Part shown: positions 15,210 to 24,414 of the stretch, in pieces
Position numbering within the stretch: position 1 is the first letter of the stretch
Layout: each line of letters begins with the position of its first letter
DNA from: Phascolarctobacterium sp. ET69
Lineage (GTDB): Bacteria > Bacillota > Negativicutes > Acidaminococcales > Acidaminococcaceae
Length of the DNA: 64,000 nucleotides
Direction: 5' to 3'
NCBI RefSeq assembly: GCF_023336935.1
Contig: NZ_JAMBLR010000003.1
Coordinates: 124,001-188,000 of the forward strand
Program-made: the position numbers and the translations under genes
The notes under the pieces: model-generated
The model's database searches: none
Told to the model about the DNA's origin: nothing
What the model saw: only the letters and a program-made list of their open reading frames with translations

Positions 15210-16094
15210 ATGATCGATATTTTAATGCCGACAATAGCACAGGGGCTGTTGTGGGCAATTATGGCGCTGGGCGTTTATATTACGTTCCGCGTGCTTGATA
15301 TTGCCGATTTGACTGTTGAAGGAAGTTTCCCACTTGGTGCGGCTGTGGCTGCGGCCATGCTTTCGGAAGGTTATTCCGTTTCTGCCGCTTTTGCCTGTGC
15401 TGCCGTTGCCGGTATGCTGGCGGGCGTTGCTACCGGTTTTTTACATACCAAACTGAAAATACCGGCGCTGCTGGCAGGTATTTTAACCATGATTGCGCTG
15501 TATTCCGTAAACCTGCGCGTTATGGGCAAAGCTAACCTGTCGCTTTTGCGTATTGATACAATTTTTACGGAAATGCAGGCCCTGACAGGCCTTGACAATG
15601 TTTATACGGTGCTTGCGGTAGGTGCTGTTTCCGCCCTTATCTGCGTTATTTTTATCTACTGGTTCTTCGGTACGGAAATCGGCGCTGCCATCCGCGCTAC
15701 CGGCTATAACCAGCAGATGATCCGCGCTCAGGGCGTTGATACCCGCATTACCATTATTCTGGGCCTTTTAATCAGTAATGCGCTGGTTGCCTTAAGCGGC
15801 GCGCTGATTGCGCAGAACAATGGCTTTGCCGATGTCGGCATGGGCACCGGTACAATCGTTATCGGCCTCGCGTCCGTTATTATCGGAGAAGTGCTTTTTG
15901 GCACCCGCAGCTTTAAAAACTGCCTTATCAGCGTAGTGCTGGGCAGCGTTGTATACCGTATTGTTATTGCAGCGGTACTGCAAATGGGCATGCCGCCTAA
16001 CGATTTGAAATTGTTTACGGCGCTTCTGGTTGCATTTGCGCTGTCGCTGCCGCTTGTTAAAGACAAGGTCGGCATCAGAAAGGCGGTGAAATAA
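15210..16094 (+). CDS. ABC transporter permease (TrpY-like)
   Basis: The 294-residue hydrophobic protein belongs to the branched-chain/ribose permease family (BPD_transp_2). It shows about eight to nine membrane segments and the cytoplasmic coupling segment GTEIGAAIRATGYNQQMIRAQGVDT (read here in parts near residues 150-175). GGAGGA precedes the ATG. Its stop overlaps the start of the ATPase gene by one base. It forms the channel through which the TrpX-like lipoproteins deliver their ligand. Confidence 0.87.
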   Translation: MIDILMPTIAQGLLWAIMALGVYITFRVLDIADLTVEGSFPLGAAVAAAMLSEGYSVSAAFACAAVAGMLAGVATGFLHTKLKIPALLAGILTMIALYSVNLRVMGKANLSLLRIDTIFTEMQALTGLDNVYTVLAVGAVSALICVIFIYWFFGTEIGAAIRATGYNQQMIRAQGVDTRITIILGLLISNALVALSGALIAQNNGFADVGMGTGTIVIGLASVIIGEVLFGTRSFKNCLISVVLGSVVYRIVIAAVLQMGMPPNDLKLFTALLVAFALSLPLVKDKVGIRKAVK

Positions 16095-16888
16095 TGCTGC
16101 ACGTTGAACATATCCATAAAACATTTTTTGCGGGCACCATTAATGAAAAGGTTGCTTTGCAGGATTTATCACTGCACCTTGCGCCCGGCGATTTTGTTAC
16201 CGTTATCGGCGGCAACGGCGCGGGCAAATCCACTCTGTTAAACTCTATTGCCGGTGTTTTTCCGATTGACAGCGGCAAAATAGTTATCGACGGCGTTGAT
16301 ATTACCAAAACGCCGGAACATAAACGCGCAAAATATATCGGCAGGGTTTTTCAGGACCCGATGATGGGCACTGCTGCCGGCATGATGATTGAAGAAAACC
16401 TGGCCATTGCCGCACGCCGCGGCAAAACGCCCGGCCTTAAATGGAGCCTGAACGAAAAAGACCACGACTGGTTTGTGGAAATGCTTAAAGAGCTTGACCT
16501 CGGCCTTGAAAATCGCATGACGGCTAAAGTGGGCCTGCTTTCCGGTGGGCAGCGCCAGGCACTGACGCTTTTAATGGCAACAATAAAACGCCCGAAGCTT
16601 TTGCTTCTGGACGAACATACGGCGGCGCTCGACCCGAAAACTGCTGCCAAAGTGCTGGCACTTACAGAGCGCATTATTGACCGCGACAAGCTGACGGCGC
16701 TGATGATTACGCACAATATGCGCGACGCGCTGAAATACGGCAACCGCCTGATTATGATGTATAACGGGCGTATTCTGGTAGATGTTGCCGGTGAAGAAAA
16801 GAAAAACCTTACCACGCAGGATTTGCTTTTGATGTTTGAAAAAGCTGCCGGCAACACGCTTGACAGCGACAGGCTGCTTTTGGGATAA
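16094..16888 (+). CDS. ABC transporter ATP-binding protein (TrpZ-like)
   Basis: The 264-residue ATPase has Walker A GGNGAGKST near residue 37, a Q-loop FQDPMMGTAAGM, the signature LLSGGQRQALTLLMA and Walker B LLLLDEHTAALDPKTA with the switch His in MITHN. It energises the TrpX/TrpY-type importer. The one-base overlap with the permease (TAATG) indicates coupled translation. Confidence 0.9.
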   Translation: MLHVEHIHKTFFAGTINEKVALQDLSLHLAPGDFVTVIGGNGAGKSTLLNSIAGVFPIDSGKIVIDGVDITKTPEHKRAKYIGRVFQDPMMGTAAGMMIEENLAIAARRGKTPGLKWSLNEKDHDWFVEMLKELDLGLENRMTAKVGLLSGGQRQALTLLMATIKRPKLLLLDEHTAALDPKTAAKVLALTERIIDRDKLTALMITHNMRDALKYGNRLIMMYNGRILVDVAGEEKKNLTTQDLLLMFEKAAGNTLDSDRLLLG

Positions 16889-16898
16889 GGAGAAACGC

Positions 16899-17702
16899 AT
16901 GGCTGAACTGGAACGGCTGAAACAAATAAAATGCTTTTTGTTCGATATGGACGGTACCATTAATCTGGGTAACACGCTTATTCCCGGCATGGACGCGTTT
17001 TTTAAAAAGCTGCGTTCTTACGGCAGGGATTTTTACCTGGTTACCAACAATTCTTCCAAAGGGCACAGCCATTATGTGGAAAAAATGCGCCGCATGGGTA
17101 TTGAGGTAACGCGCAAAAACGTTTTAATCAGCAGCGATGCTTTTGTATATTATATGCAGCAGGTTAAGCCCGGCGCCAGTTTGTATGTGCTCGGCACCGA
17201 TTTATTAAAGGAAACCATTATTAAAGGCGGCTTTAAGCTGACGACGCTGCTGGAAGAAAAAACAGATTTTGTGGTTGTCGGTTTTGATATGTCGCTTGAT
17301 TATGAAAAGCTGGCCATAGCCTGCCGCTTGATTGACCGCGGCGTGCCTTATGTGGCAACTCATCCCGATGTGCGCTGCCCCATTGAAGGCGGCGAGTTTA
17401 TACCCGACTGCGGTGCCATGATTAAGCTGATTGAAACGGCAACCGGCAAAAAGCCCATTGCCATTACCGGCAAACCCTACCATTACATGGTAGATGTTGT
17501 TATGGAACGCACCGGCTATAAAAAAGACGAAATTGCCATGGTTGGCGACCGCCTGAGCACCGACATTGCCTTCGGGCTGAACAACGGCATTTTATCCGTA
17601 CTTGTTTTAACCGGCGAAGCCACGCTGGAGGATGTGGAAAAGGAAAACATCCACCCCGATATAATTTTGCCGCATGCGGCGGATATAGCAAAATATTTTT
17701 AA
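16899..17702 (+). CDS. HAD-IIA family sugar-phosphate phosphatase (NagD-like)
   Basis: The ATG at 16899 follows AAGGAG by 6 bases; longer in-frame readings overlap the ATPase gene and lack a ribosome site. The 267-residue protein has motif I FDMDGTI, motif II TNNS, the IIA cap in the middle, the lysine ITGKP and motif IV MVGDRLSTDIAFG. NagD-type enzymes dephosphorylate small phosphates such as nucleotides, glycerol phosphate or phosphoglycolate. It is the last gene of the transporter operon, ahead of a terminator; a link to the importer substrate is not obvious. Confidence 0.88.
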   Translation: MAELERLKQIKCFLFDMDGTINLGNTLIPGMDAFFKKLRSYGRDFYLVTNNSSKGHSHYVEKMRRMGIEVTRKNVLISSDAFVYYMQQVKPGASLYVLGTDLLKETIIKGGFKLTTLLEEKTDFVVVGFDMSLDYEKLAIACRLIDRGVPYVATHPDVRCPIEGGEFIPDCGAMIKLIETATGKKPIAITGKPYHYMVDVVMERTGYKKDEIAMVGDRLSTDIAFGLNNGILSVLVLTGEATLEDVEKENIHPDIILPHAADIAKYF

Positions 17703-17709
17703 AAAAATT

Positions 17710-17739
17710 ACCCTGCTTTGAGCAGGGTTTATTTTTATT
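17710..17739 (+). terminator. Intrinsic terminator of the transporter-HAD operon
   Basis: Arms ACCCTGCT (17710-17717) and AGCAGGGT (17721-17728) are followed by TTATTTTTATT. Confidence 0.85.
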
Positions 17740-17814
17740 CTGCCTCATTTTGTTGTATAATTAATGTAGGGAACTTATGCTAAACCTTAAGTTTTGGGAA
17801 AGGCAGTGAGAATT

Positions 17815-18192
17815 ATGGATTTTAAAAAAGTTACCTTCTTAAAAGTTTACACCGGTGAAGACGTTATTGTTGAAGATATGCCGCTTTTTAAGGCCGTTAT
17901 TAAAGAGGCCATGCGCCTTAAACTGGCAGGCGGCACGGTTACGCGCGGCATTGGCGGTTATGCTTCGGTTAAGCGCGGTATCGATTATAAAATCGGTTCG
18001 TTCTTTACGGGGCTGCCCAATATGCCGGTAACGGTAGAAATTGTAGATACACGCGAAAATATTGAAAAAATTCTGCCCTGGCTGGAAAAGAATGCCACCA
18101 AAGCACTGGTGCTGGTAGAAGAAAGCACCTGCCTGATTACCGATTACATGCGTGAAGAAGAAGCCAAAAAAGCCCAGGAGGCTAATAAATAA
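17815..18192 (+). CDS. DUF190 family (PII-like) protein
   Basis: The ATG at 17815 is preferred over TTG 17794 and GTG 17806 because GGGAAAGG and GTGAG lie at usable distances before it. The 125 residues match the DUF190 pattern: KVYTGEDV at the start, the RGIGGYASVKRG loop, and NMPVTVEIVDTRENIEKILPWL. DUF190 proteins adopt a PII/GlnK-like ferredoxin fold and are often beside fluoride or ion channels, although no crcB gene is visible here. It is followed 27 bases later by a FAD oxidoreductase. Function unknown. Confidence 0.8.
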   Translation: MDFKKVTFLKVYTGEDVIVEDMPLFKAVIKEAMRLKLAGGTVTRGIGGYASVKRGIDYKIGSFFTGLPNMPVTVEIVDTRENIEKILPWLEKNATKALVLVEESTCLITDYMREEEAKKAQEANK

Positions 18193-18219
18193 AACAACAT
18201 CCCCGGAGGAAGATGCTGA

Positions 18220-19611
18220 ATGAGAGAATTTTTTGATGTTGCCCTTATCGGCGGCGGTCCTGCCGCCGTTTTTGCTGCTTACGAGTTTTCGTTGAAGTAC
18301 CCGGAATTAAAAGTGGTTATTCTGGAGGAAGGACACCCCATTGAGCAGCGCAAATGCCCGCTGGCGCAGAAAAAGGTTGACCACTGCCTGCGCTGCGTGC
18401 CCTGCGATATTATGCGCGGGTTCGGTGGCGCCGGTGCTTTTTCGGACGGCAAATATAATTTTACAACCGAGTTTGGCGGCTGGCTGAATGAATACCTGCC
18501 CCATAATGAAGTTATTGATTTGATTGACTACGTTGATGAGCTGAACTGCCGCCACGGTGCGCCGGGCGAATATTTCAGCACCAAAAACTGCACTATCGGC
18601 GCCAAAGCGCTGGGTTACGACCTGCACCTTTTAAATGCCAAGGTAAGGCATCTGGGTACGGAAAACAACCTTATTATAATGGAAAATATTTATAAGCATC
18701 TGCTGGAAAACGGCATTGAAATCCGCTGCAACAGCCACGTGGAAAAAATCCTCCGCGAAGGCGAAAGGTTTGTGCTGCCGGTACGCGGCAAGGGCGAAAT
18801 TGAATGTACTTATTTAATTGCTGCCCCCGGGCGCGCCGGTGCTGAATGGTTTACCGAGCAGTGCAAGGATTTGGGGCTGAGCTTTATTAATAACCAGGTA
18901 GATATCGGCGTGCGCGTGGAAGTGCCTGCGCAGGTGTTTAAGCACATCACCGATGAGGTGTACGAGGCCAAGCTTGTGTACCGCACCCAGCGTTACAACG
19001 ATTTGGTGCGCACCTTCTGCATGAACCCCAACGGCTATGTTGTGGCCGAAAACACCGACGGCATTGTAACGGTTAACGGGCACAGCTACCGCGACCCGAA
19101 ACTGCACAGCAACAACACCAACTTTGCGCTTTTGGTAAGCAACACCTTTACCGAACCGTTTACCGAGCCACACCAGTACGGCAAGCGCATTGCTTCTTTC
19201 AGCAATATGCTGGGCGGAGGCGTGCTTTTGCAGCGTTTCGGCGATTTGATTAACGGACGACGCACCAACGAGCGCCGTTTGAAAAAGAGCTTTACCAAAC
19301 CTACTTTAAACGCAACCCCGGGCGATTTAAGCCTGGTGCTGCCCAAACGCCAGCTTGACGATATTATCGAAATGATTTACGCGCTGGATAAAATTGCCCC
19401 CGGCATGGCCAATGCCGATACGCTTTTGTACGGCGTGGAAGTTAAGTTTTACAGCGCGCGCCTTGAGCTGGACGGCAAACTGGAAACCAAAATACACAAC
19501 CTGTTTGCCTGCGGCGACGGTGCAGGCATTACGCGCGGGCTTTCGCAGGCCAGTGCCAGCGGCGTGCATGTGGCAAGGCAGATTGGCGAACGCGCCAGAA
19601 GCGGCAAATAA
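18220..19611 (+). CDS. FAD-dependent oxidoreductase of the COG2509 type
   Basis: The 463-residue protein begins with a Rossmann dinucleotide site ALIGGGPAAVFAAYEF and ends with the second FAD-binding block NLFACGDGAGITRGLSQASASGVH. Near residues 53-75 is HCLRCVPCDIMRGFGGAGAFSDGK, with a CxxC pair typical of this family of 'FAD-dependent dehydrogenases' whose substrate is unknown. GGAGGA lies before the ATG. It sits between a DUF190 gene and a nucleoside-type ABC importer. Role beyond flavin-dependent redox cannot be given. Confidence 0.8.
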   Translation: MREFFDVALIGGGPAAVFAAYEFSLKYPELKVVILEEGHPIEQRKCPLAQKKVDHCLRCVPCDIMRGFGGAGAFSDGKYNFTTEFGGWLNEYLPHNEVIDLIDYVDELNCRHGAPGEYFSTKNCTIGAKALGYDLHLLNAKVRHLGTENNLIIMENIYKHLLENGIEIRCNSHVEKILREGERFVLPVRGKGEIECTYLIAAPGRAGAEWFTEQCKDLGLSFINNQVDIGVRVEVPAQVFKHITDEVYEAKLVYRTQRYNDLVRTFCMNPNGYVVAENTDGIVTVNGHSYRDPKLHSNNTNFALLVSNTFTEPFTEPHQYGKRIASFSNMLGGGVLLQRFGDLINGRRTNERRLKKSFTKPTLNATPGDLSLVLPKRQLDDIIEMIYALDKIAPGMANADTLLYGVEVKFYSARLELDGKLETKIHNLFACGDGAGITRGLSQASASGVHVARQIGERARSGK

Positions 19612-19633
19612 CTGAACGGGCGGGAAGATAAAC

Positions 19634-21157
19634 ATGGTAACACCGTTAATAAGCATGCTCGGAATTACCAAAAAATTTCCGGGCGTTATAGCCAACAATA
19701 AAATAGATTTAGAATTATACCCCGGCGAAGTGCATGCGCTGCTGGGCGAAAACGGCAGCGGCAAAAGTACGCTGATGAGCATTTTAACCGGGCTTTACCA
19801 GCCAACGGAAGGCAAAATACTGGTTGACGGCAAGGAAACGCAGTTTTCTTCGCCGGCGGACGCCATTGCAAGCGGCATTGGCATGGTGCACCAGCATTTT
19901 AAGCTGATTGAATCCTTCACCGTGGCGGAAAACATTGCCTTAAGCGATACGCACGGCAGCTTTAAGCTGGATATGGCGCAGCTGGAGGCCGACATTGAAG
20001 AATTAAGCAGTTACTACGGCTTAAAAATAGACCCGCATGCCTTTGTATGGCAGCTTGGCGTCGGCGAAAAGCAGCGCGTGGAAATTCTGCGTATGCTGTA
20101 CCACAAAAGCCGGGTGCTGATACTTGACGAACCTACGGCGGTGCTGACGCCGCAGGAAACGCGCGAGCTGTTTGCCAACCTGCGCAAAATGGCCGACAAC
20201 GGCTGCGCGGTAGTGTTTATTTCGCACAAGCTGAACGAAGTTGAAGAACTGGCAGACCGCATTACCGTTCTGCGCGGCGGCGTGGTAAGCGGACGCATGG
20301 AAAAAAGCGAAATCAACCGCGGCGCGCTGATACAAATGATGGTTGGGCGCGAGCTTAACACCAACTATCCGCATAAGCCTGCCGGTAGCGGCGATGTGGT
20401 TTTAAAACTGGAAAAAATATCCGCCCTTGGCGATATGCACACGCTGGCGCTTGACAATGTGAGCTTTGAAATACGCGCGGGCGAAATTTATGGCATTGCC
20501 GGCGTAAGCGGCAACGGTCAGCGTGAGCTGGCGGAGGTTATTGCCGGTATGCGCCTTTCCATGGGCGGCAAAATGTATTACCGCGGGCAGGATTTTACCA
20601 ACAAACCGCCGCGTGCCAAAATTGAAGCAGGCATCAGCTATGTGCCGGAGGACCGCCTTGGCACCGGCCTTGCGCCGAACTTAAACAGCGTTGAAAACAT
20701 TATTTTAAAGGAATACAACGGGCGTTTTGCCGAAGGCTGGCGCATTAAATGGCAGGCAGCCGTAAGCGCCGCCAAACATATTGTTGAAGAATTTGACATT
20801 AAGCAGGGCAGCATTTACCAGCCGGTAAAAATGATGAGCGGCGGCAATATCCAGAAACTGCTTTTGGGGCGCGAAATTGCAGCAAAACCGCAGCTGATGG
20901 TAGTGCTGTACCCCGTGCGCGGGCTGGATATCGGTGCGATTGAAGCCGTACATAAGCTGCTTTTAAAACTTAAAGAAGAAAATACGGCGATACTTCTGGT
21001 ATCGGAAGAACTGGAAGAACTTGCAGCTCTGGCAGACCGCGTGGGCGTTATGTTTGCAGGTAAGCTGATGGGTGAATTTGCCGTGCAGGATATGGATATT
21101 GAAAAAATCGGCGCGCTGATGGCCGGTGTAACGGATAACGGAGGTGAGGGCAAATGA
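19634..21157 (+). CDS. Nucleoside-type ABC transporter, double ATP-binding protein
   Basis: The 507-residue protein fuses two ATPase domains as in simple-sugar and nucleoside importers. Domain 1 has Walker A GENGSGKST and Walker B LILDEPTAVLTPQE. Domain 2 begins at about residue 255 with a degenerate Walker A (GVSGNGQRELAEV), has the signature MSGGNIQKLLLGREI, and a diverged Walker B VVLYPVRGLDIGA, so only domain 1 is likely to be fully catalytic. It overlaps the next permease gene by 4 bases. No substrate-binding protein gene lies beside it. Confidence 0.88.
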   Translation: MVTPLISMLGITKKFPGVIANNKIDLELYPGEVHALLGENGSGKSTLMSILTGLYQPTEGKILVDGKETQFSSPADAIASGIGMVHQHFKLIESFTVAENIALSDTHGSFKLDMAQLEADIEELSSYYGLKIDPHAFVWQLGVGEKQRVEILRMLYHKSRVLILDEPTAVLTPQETRELFANLRKMADNGCAVVFISHKLNEVEELADRITVLRGGVVSGRMEKSEINRGALIQMMVGRELNTNYPHKPAGSGDVVLKLEKISALGDMHTLALDNVSFEIRAGEIYGIAGVSGNGQRELAEVIAGMRLSMGGKMYYRGQDFTNKPPRAKIEAGISYVPEDRLGTGLAPNLNSVENIILKEYNGRFAEGWRIKWQAAVSAAKHIVEEFDIKQGSIYQPVKMMSGGNIQKLLLGREIAAKPQLMVVLYPVRGLDIGAIEAVHKLLLKLKEENTAILLVSEELEELAALADRVGVMFAGKLMGEFAVQDMDIEKIGALMAGVTDNGGEGK

Positions 21158-22224
21158 AGGTAGTTCTGGAAAAACGCCTGGAACAAAGCCTGAAAGCGCA
21201 AATCGGCCTGCCCGTACTTTCGGCGCTGATGGCACTGGTTTTTTGCGGCGTATTCTTTGCCCTTACCGGCAAAGACCCGCTTCTGGTATATGAGAGCATG
21301 TTCAGCGGCGCGCTGGGTAACGATTACGGCCTTTCGGAAACTTTCGTAAAAATGATTCCGATAGCGCTGTGCGCACTTGGCATTGCCGTTGCGTTCCGCA
21401 TGCAGATTTGGAATATCGGCGCGGAAGGCCAGTTTTACATGGGCGCCTGCGCTGCAACCTGGGTGCCGCTTAATTTTCCCGATTTGCCTGCGGCAGTTAT
21501 GCTGCCCGCAATGTTTATTTTGGGCGCGCTGGCAGGCGGCTTGTGGGGCCTTGTTGCGGGCTGGTTTAAAACAAAATGGCTGGTTAACGAACTTATCAGC
21601 ACTTTAATGATGAACTACATTGCCATTTTGTGGGTGGATTATCTGGTATACGGCGACTGGCGCGACCCTAACGGGCTGAACTTCCCTTTAACGGCGGCGT
21701 TCCCGGATGCGGCGATGCTGCCGAGCTTCGGCGATTTGCGCGTACACGCCGGTATTTTTGTAGTGTTTATTGCGGCGGCAGTGTTTACGGTGCTGTTTAA
21801 AAGCTCGCGCTGGGGCTATGAAACAATGGTTATCGGCTCCAACCCGGCGGCAGCGCGCTATGCCGGTATGGATATCGCACGCAATGTGCTTATTGCCATG
21901 TTTATCAGCGGCGCGGTATGCGGGCTTGCAGGCATGGTGGAAGTTTCGGGCATTGTTGGCAAGCTGCAGCATGGCATCAGCCCGGGCTACGGTTACACTG
22001 CCATTATTATAGCGTGGCTGGCGCGTTTGAACCCGCCCGCCATTATTCTGGTATCTTTTCTGTTTGCAGTTATTCACGTGGGCGGCTTTATGCTGCAAAC
22101 AATGGGCATTTCCGCAGCGGCGGCAACCATGCTGCAGGGCGCGGTGCTGTTTTTCGTGGTTGGCACGGAAATTTTTACCGGCTACAAACTGCGTATTGTG
22201 AAAGGCGGTGCTGAAAATGAGTGA
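21154..22224 (+). CDS. Nucleoside-type ABC transporter permease 1
   Basis: The 356-residue membrane protein matches the larger permease of BmpA-linked nucleoside importers: NIGAEGQFYMGACAATW after the second or third membrane segment, then WLVNELISTLMMNYIA, and SNPAAARYAGMDIAR as coupling region. It overlaps the ATPase gene by 4 bases (ATGA) and the second permease by 8 bases, so the three are one translational unit. Confidence 0.88.
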   Translation: MKVVLEKRLEQSLKAQIGLPVLSALMALVFCGVFFALTGKDPLLVYESMFSGALGNDYGLSETFVKMIPIALCALGIAVAFRMQIWNIGAEGQFYMGACAATWVPLNFPDLPAAVMLPAMFILGALAGGLWGLVAGWFKTKWLVNELISTLMMNYIAILWVDYLVYGDWRDPNGLNFPLTAAFPDAAMLPSFGDLRVHAGIFVVFIAAAVFTVLFKSSRWGYETMVIGSNPAAARYAGMDIARNVLIAMFISGAVCGLAGMVEVSGIVGKLQHGISPGYGYTAIIIAWLARLNPPAIILVSFLFAVIHVGGFMLQTMGISAAAATMLQGAVLFFVVGTEIFTGYKLRIVKGGAENE

Positions 22225-23146
22225 AGATTTTATCGTTTCGTTGCTGGCTGCCGCCATCACTATGGGCACGCCTCTTTTGTACGCAGCTTTGGGCGAAGTT
22301 ATCTGCGAGCGCAGCGGTGTTATTAACCTCGGTGTTGAAGGCATGATGCTTATCGGCGCCTGCACCGGTTTTATTGCGGGCAACAGCTTCGGCAGCCCGT
22401 GGGCAGGTGTTGCGGCGGCTGTTGTTGCTGGCGCGCTTCTGGCGCTTATCCACGCGTTTTTAACCGTAACCCTGCGTGCCAACCAGGTTGTAAGCGGCCT
22501 TGCTGTAACCTTGTTCGGCACCGGGCTCAGCGGTTACCTAGGGCAGGATTACGTAGGCCAGCCTGCCGCTGCGGTGTTTGGCAAAATTGCCGTGCCGCTT
22601 TTAAGCGATATTCCCATTATCGGCAGCATACTGTTTAAGCAGGATGCGCTGGTGTATATAAGTTATTTTTTGGTGCCGCTTGCGGCGTGGTATTTTTACA
22701 AAACGCGCAGCGGGCTGTTTCTGCGTGCTATGGGCGAAAACCCTGCGGCGGTAGATGCGGCAGGCATTAATGTTTTCGGGCTGCGCTATTTATACATTGT
22801 AGTTGGCGGCGCGCTGGCGGGTGTTGCCGGTGCGTACCTGTCGCTTGCCTATGCCCCCAGCTGGCTGGAGAACATGACGGCGGGCCGCGGCTGGATTGCC
22901 GTTGCGCTTGTAATTTTTGCCCTGTGGGACCCCTGGCGCGCCATGGCAGGTTCGTATCTTTTCGGCGGCATAGATGCACTGGGCTTTAATTTGCAGGTGC
23001 TCGGCGTGCCGGTATCGGGCTTTATACTTAATATGCTGCCGTACATTTTTACGGTGCTGGTGCTTGTGCTGGTGTTAAAACGCCGCGGCGGACGCAGCGC
23101 ATCCCCGCAGGCTCTGGGCCTTTCGTATGACCGTGAGGAAAGATAA
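22217..23146 (+). CDS. Nucleoside-type ABC transporter permease 2
   Basis: The start is taken as ATG 22217, with GGCGGTG upstream; GTG 22208 is possible. The 309-residue protein has the paired-permease markers GEVICERSGVINLGVEGMML and RAMGENPAAVDAAGINVFGLRY. It forms the channel with permease 1. No transcription terminator is visible after it before the uspA leader at 23210. Confidence 0.88.
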   Translation: MSEDFIVSLLAAAITMGTPLLYAALGEVICERSGVINLGVEGMMLIGACTGFIAGNSFGSPWAGVAAAVVAGALLALIHAFLTVTLRANQVVSGLAVTLFGTGLSGYLGQDYVGQPAAAVFGKIAVPLLSDIPIIGSILFKQDALVYISYFLVPLAAWYFYKTRSGLFLRAMGENPAAVDAAGINVFGLRYLYIVVGGALAGVAGAYLSLAYAPSWLENMTAGRGWIAVALVIFALWDPWRAMAGSYLFGGIDALGFNLQVLGVPVSGFILNMLPYIFTVLVLVLVLKRRGGRSASPQALGLSYDREER

Positions 23147-23209
23147 CCGTAAAAATTTACCGCTTTGCAGGATTTTATTAAAAAAAGTAGAACATTTTAA
23201 AACATAAAA

Positions 23210-23229
23210 GATATGGCAAAAGCCATATC
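23210..23229 (+). promoter_or_regulatory. Perfect hairpin immediately before the uspA ribosome site
   Basis: GATATGGC (23210-23217) and GCCATATC (23222-23229) form an 8-base stem with an AAAA loop, and GGAGGTG begins at 23231. A 5' hairpin touching the ribosome site can protect the mRNA or act as a protein site. Confidence 0.5.
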
Positions 23230-23243
23230 GGGAGGTGTGTAGT

Positions 23244-23681
23244 ATGTTTAAAAAAATTCTGGTGCCTGTCGACGGTTCTGAAACGTCCTGGCGCGCACTT
23301 AATAATGCTTTGGAAATTGGCAGAAAATTTAACAGTGAAATTGTTGTAGTAAACGTTATTCAGCCGTACAATAACGCAGCTCTGCTGGCAGTACCGCTTG
23401 ACCACAGCACTATCAGCCGCGGCAACAGCGAACTGGAACGCATCGGCGACAAAGTGCTTGAATATGCTAAAAACATCGTTGGCGATTATCCGCATGAAGT
23501 AAGCTACGATATGGAAGTAGGCCATCCTTCGGAACGCATTATCGCCCTTGCCAAAAAAGTTCAGGCAGACGCAATCGTTATCGGCTCCCGCGGCCTTTCC
23601 GGCATTGCCGAATTCTTCCTCGGCAGCGTCAGCAGCAAGGTTTCTCAGTATGCGGCTGTGCCTGTGCTGATTGTGAAATAA
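23244..23681 (+). CDS. Universal stress protein (UspA family), copy 1
   Basis: The ATG at 23244 has GGAGGTG 6 bases upstream. The 145-residue protein starts KKILVPVDGSETSW and ends with the ATP-binding signature GSRGLSGIAEFFLGSVSSKV, matching the G-2x-G-9x-G-S/T pattern of nucleotide-binding Usp proteins. Usp proteins help survival under growth arrest and stress. It is 9 bases ahead of a second copy and is likely co-transcribed. Confidence 0.9.
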   Translation: MFKKILVPVDGSETSWRALNNALEIGRKFNSEIVVVNVIQPYNNAALLAVPLDHSTISRGNSELERIGDKVLEYAKNIVGDYPHEVSYDMEVGHPSERIIALAKKVQADAIVIGSRGLSGIAEFFLGSVSSKVSQYAAVPVLIVK

Positions 23682-23690
23682 AGTGATACT

Positions 23691-24128
23691 ATGCTGAAAA
23701 AATTATTGGTAGCAATAGACGGTACTGAATATTCGTGGCGCGCGCTGGAATATGCCATCGGCATAGCCAAAATGGCGGAATCGGAGATGGTTGTTTTAAC
23801 CGTTGCCCGTGAAGGCTTGCAGCATACGCCGCAGCTGCCGCTGGAAGGCGAACTGGCCGGTGATGTAAACGGGCCTGCCATGCAGGTAGGCAACGAAGTT
23901 TTGGGCGCTGCAAAGCATATACTTGATGAGCAGGACATTCCCTGCTCTTATGTGCTTGTTATCGGCACCCGCCCTGCGCCGGAAATTATTAAGCAGTGCC
24001 GCAAGGAAAAATGCGATACCATTATCATAGGCACGCGCGGTTTCGGCGCTATTGAAGGCCTGTTTAAAAACAGCGTCAGCCATATAGTAATCGAAAATGC
24101 TTCCGTGCCTGTAATTGTAATAAAATAA
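23691..24128 (+). CDS. Universal stress protein (UspA family), copy 2
   Basis: The 145-residue protein begins KKLLVAIDGTEYSWRALEYA and ends IIGTRGFGAIEGLFKNSVSHIVIENASVPVIVIK (read in parts). In the ATP loop the third glycine is replaced (FKNSV instead of LGSV), so nucleotide binding may be weaker than in copy 1. No strong ribosome site precedes it, so translation may depend on coupling with copy 1. Confidence 0.88.
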   Translation: MLKKLLVAIDGTEYSWRALEYAIGIAKMAESEMVVLTVAREGLQHTPQLPLEGELAGDVNGPAMQVGNEVLGAAKHILDEQDIPCSYVLVIGTRPAPEIIKQCRKEKCDTIIIGTRGFGAIEGLFKNSVSHIVIENASVPVIVIK

Positions 24129-24140
24129 TAAGCAAAAAGT

Positions 24141-24176
24141 AAGCCTTTGCCTTAACGGCAGGGGCTTATTTTTTAT
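24141..24176 (+). terminator. Terminator after the usp pair
   Basis: AAGCCTTTGCC and GGCAGGGGCTT (about 24142-24168) form an 11-base stem with two mismatched or wobble pairs, followed by ATTTTTTAT. Confidence 0.75.
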
Positions 24177-24307
24177 GCCAATTAAAAGGCATAATTATAA
24201 AATAATTAAAACAGGTATTTATAAAAAAGACTGCTGAATGGCATTGTGTATTTTAATAAATAATAAAAATATTACTCTTACAGCTAAAAACCAAACTATA
24301 CCCCTAC

Positions 24308-24337
24308 TTGTCAGTTTTGGCTCCAATATGTTAAAAT
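24308..24337 (+). promoter_or_regulatory. Candidate promoter of the two-partner secretion operon
   Basis: TTGTCA (24308-24313) and TAAAAT (24332-24337) are spaced by 18 bases. The gap 24177-24414 is very AT-rich and I see no gene in it; the mRNA leader would be about 70 bases. Confidence 0.4.
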
Positions 24338-24414
24338 ATATTAATATCAATTAATGTAAAGTTATTAAAATAAAACAGACTTTTGTATTTATAATTTTTT
24401 GGGGAGTGATAGTT

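Noticed and set aside
21688-22521. Open frame of 277 codons on the minus strand
   Set aside because: It is antisense to the two permease genes, which are supported by family motifs and overlaps.
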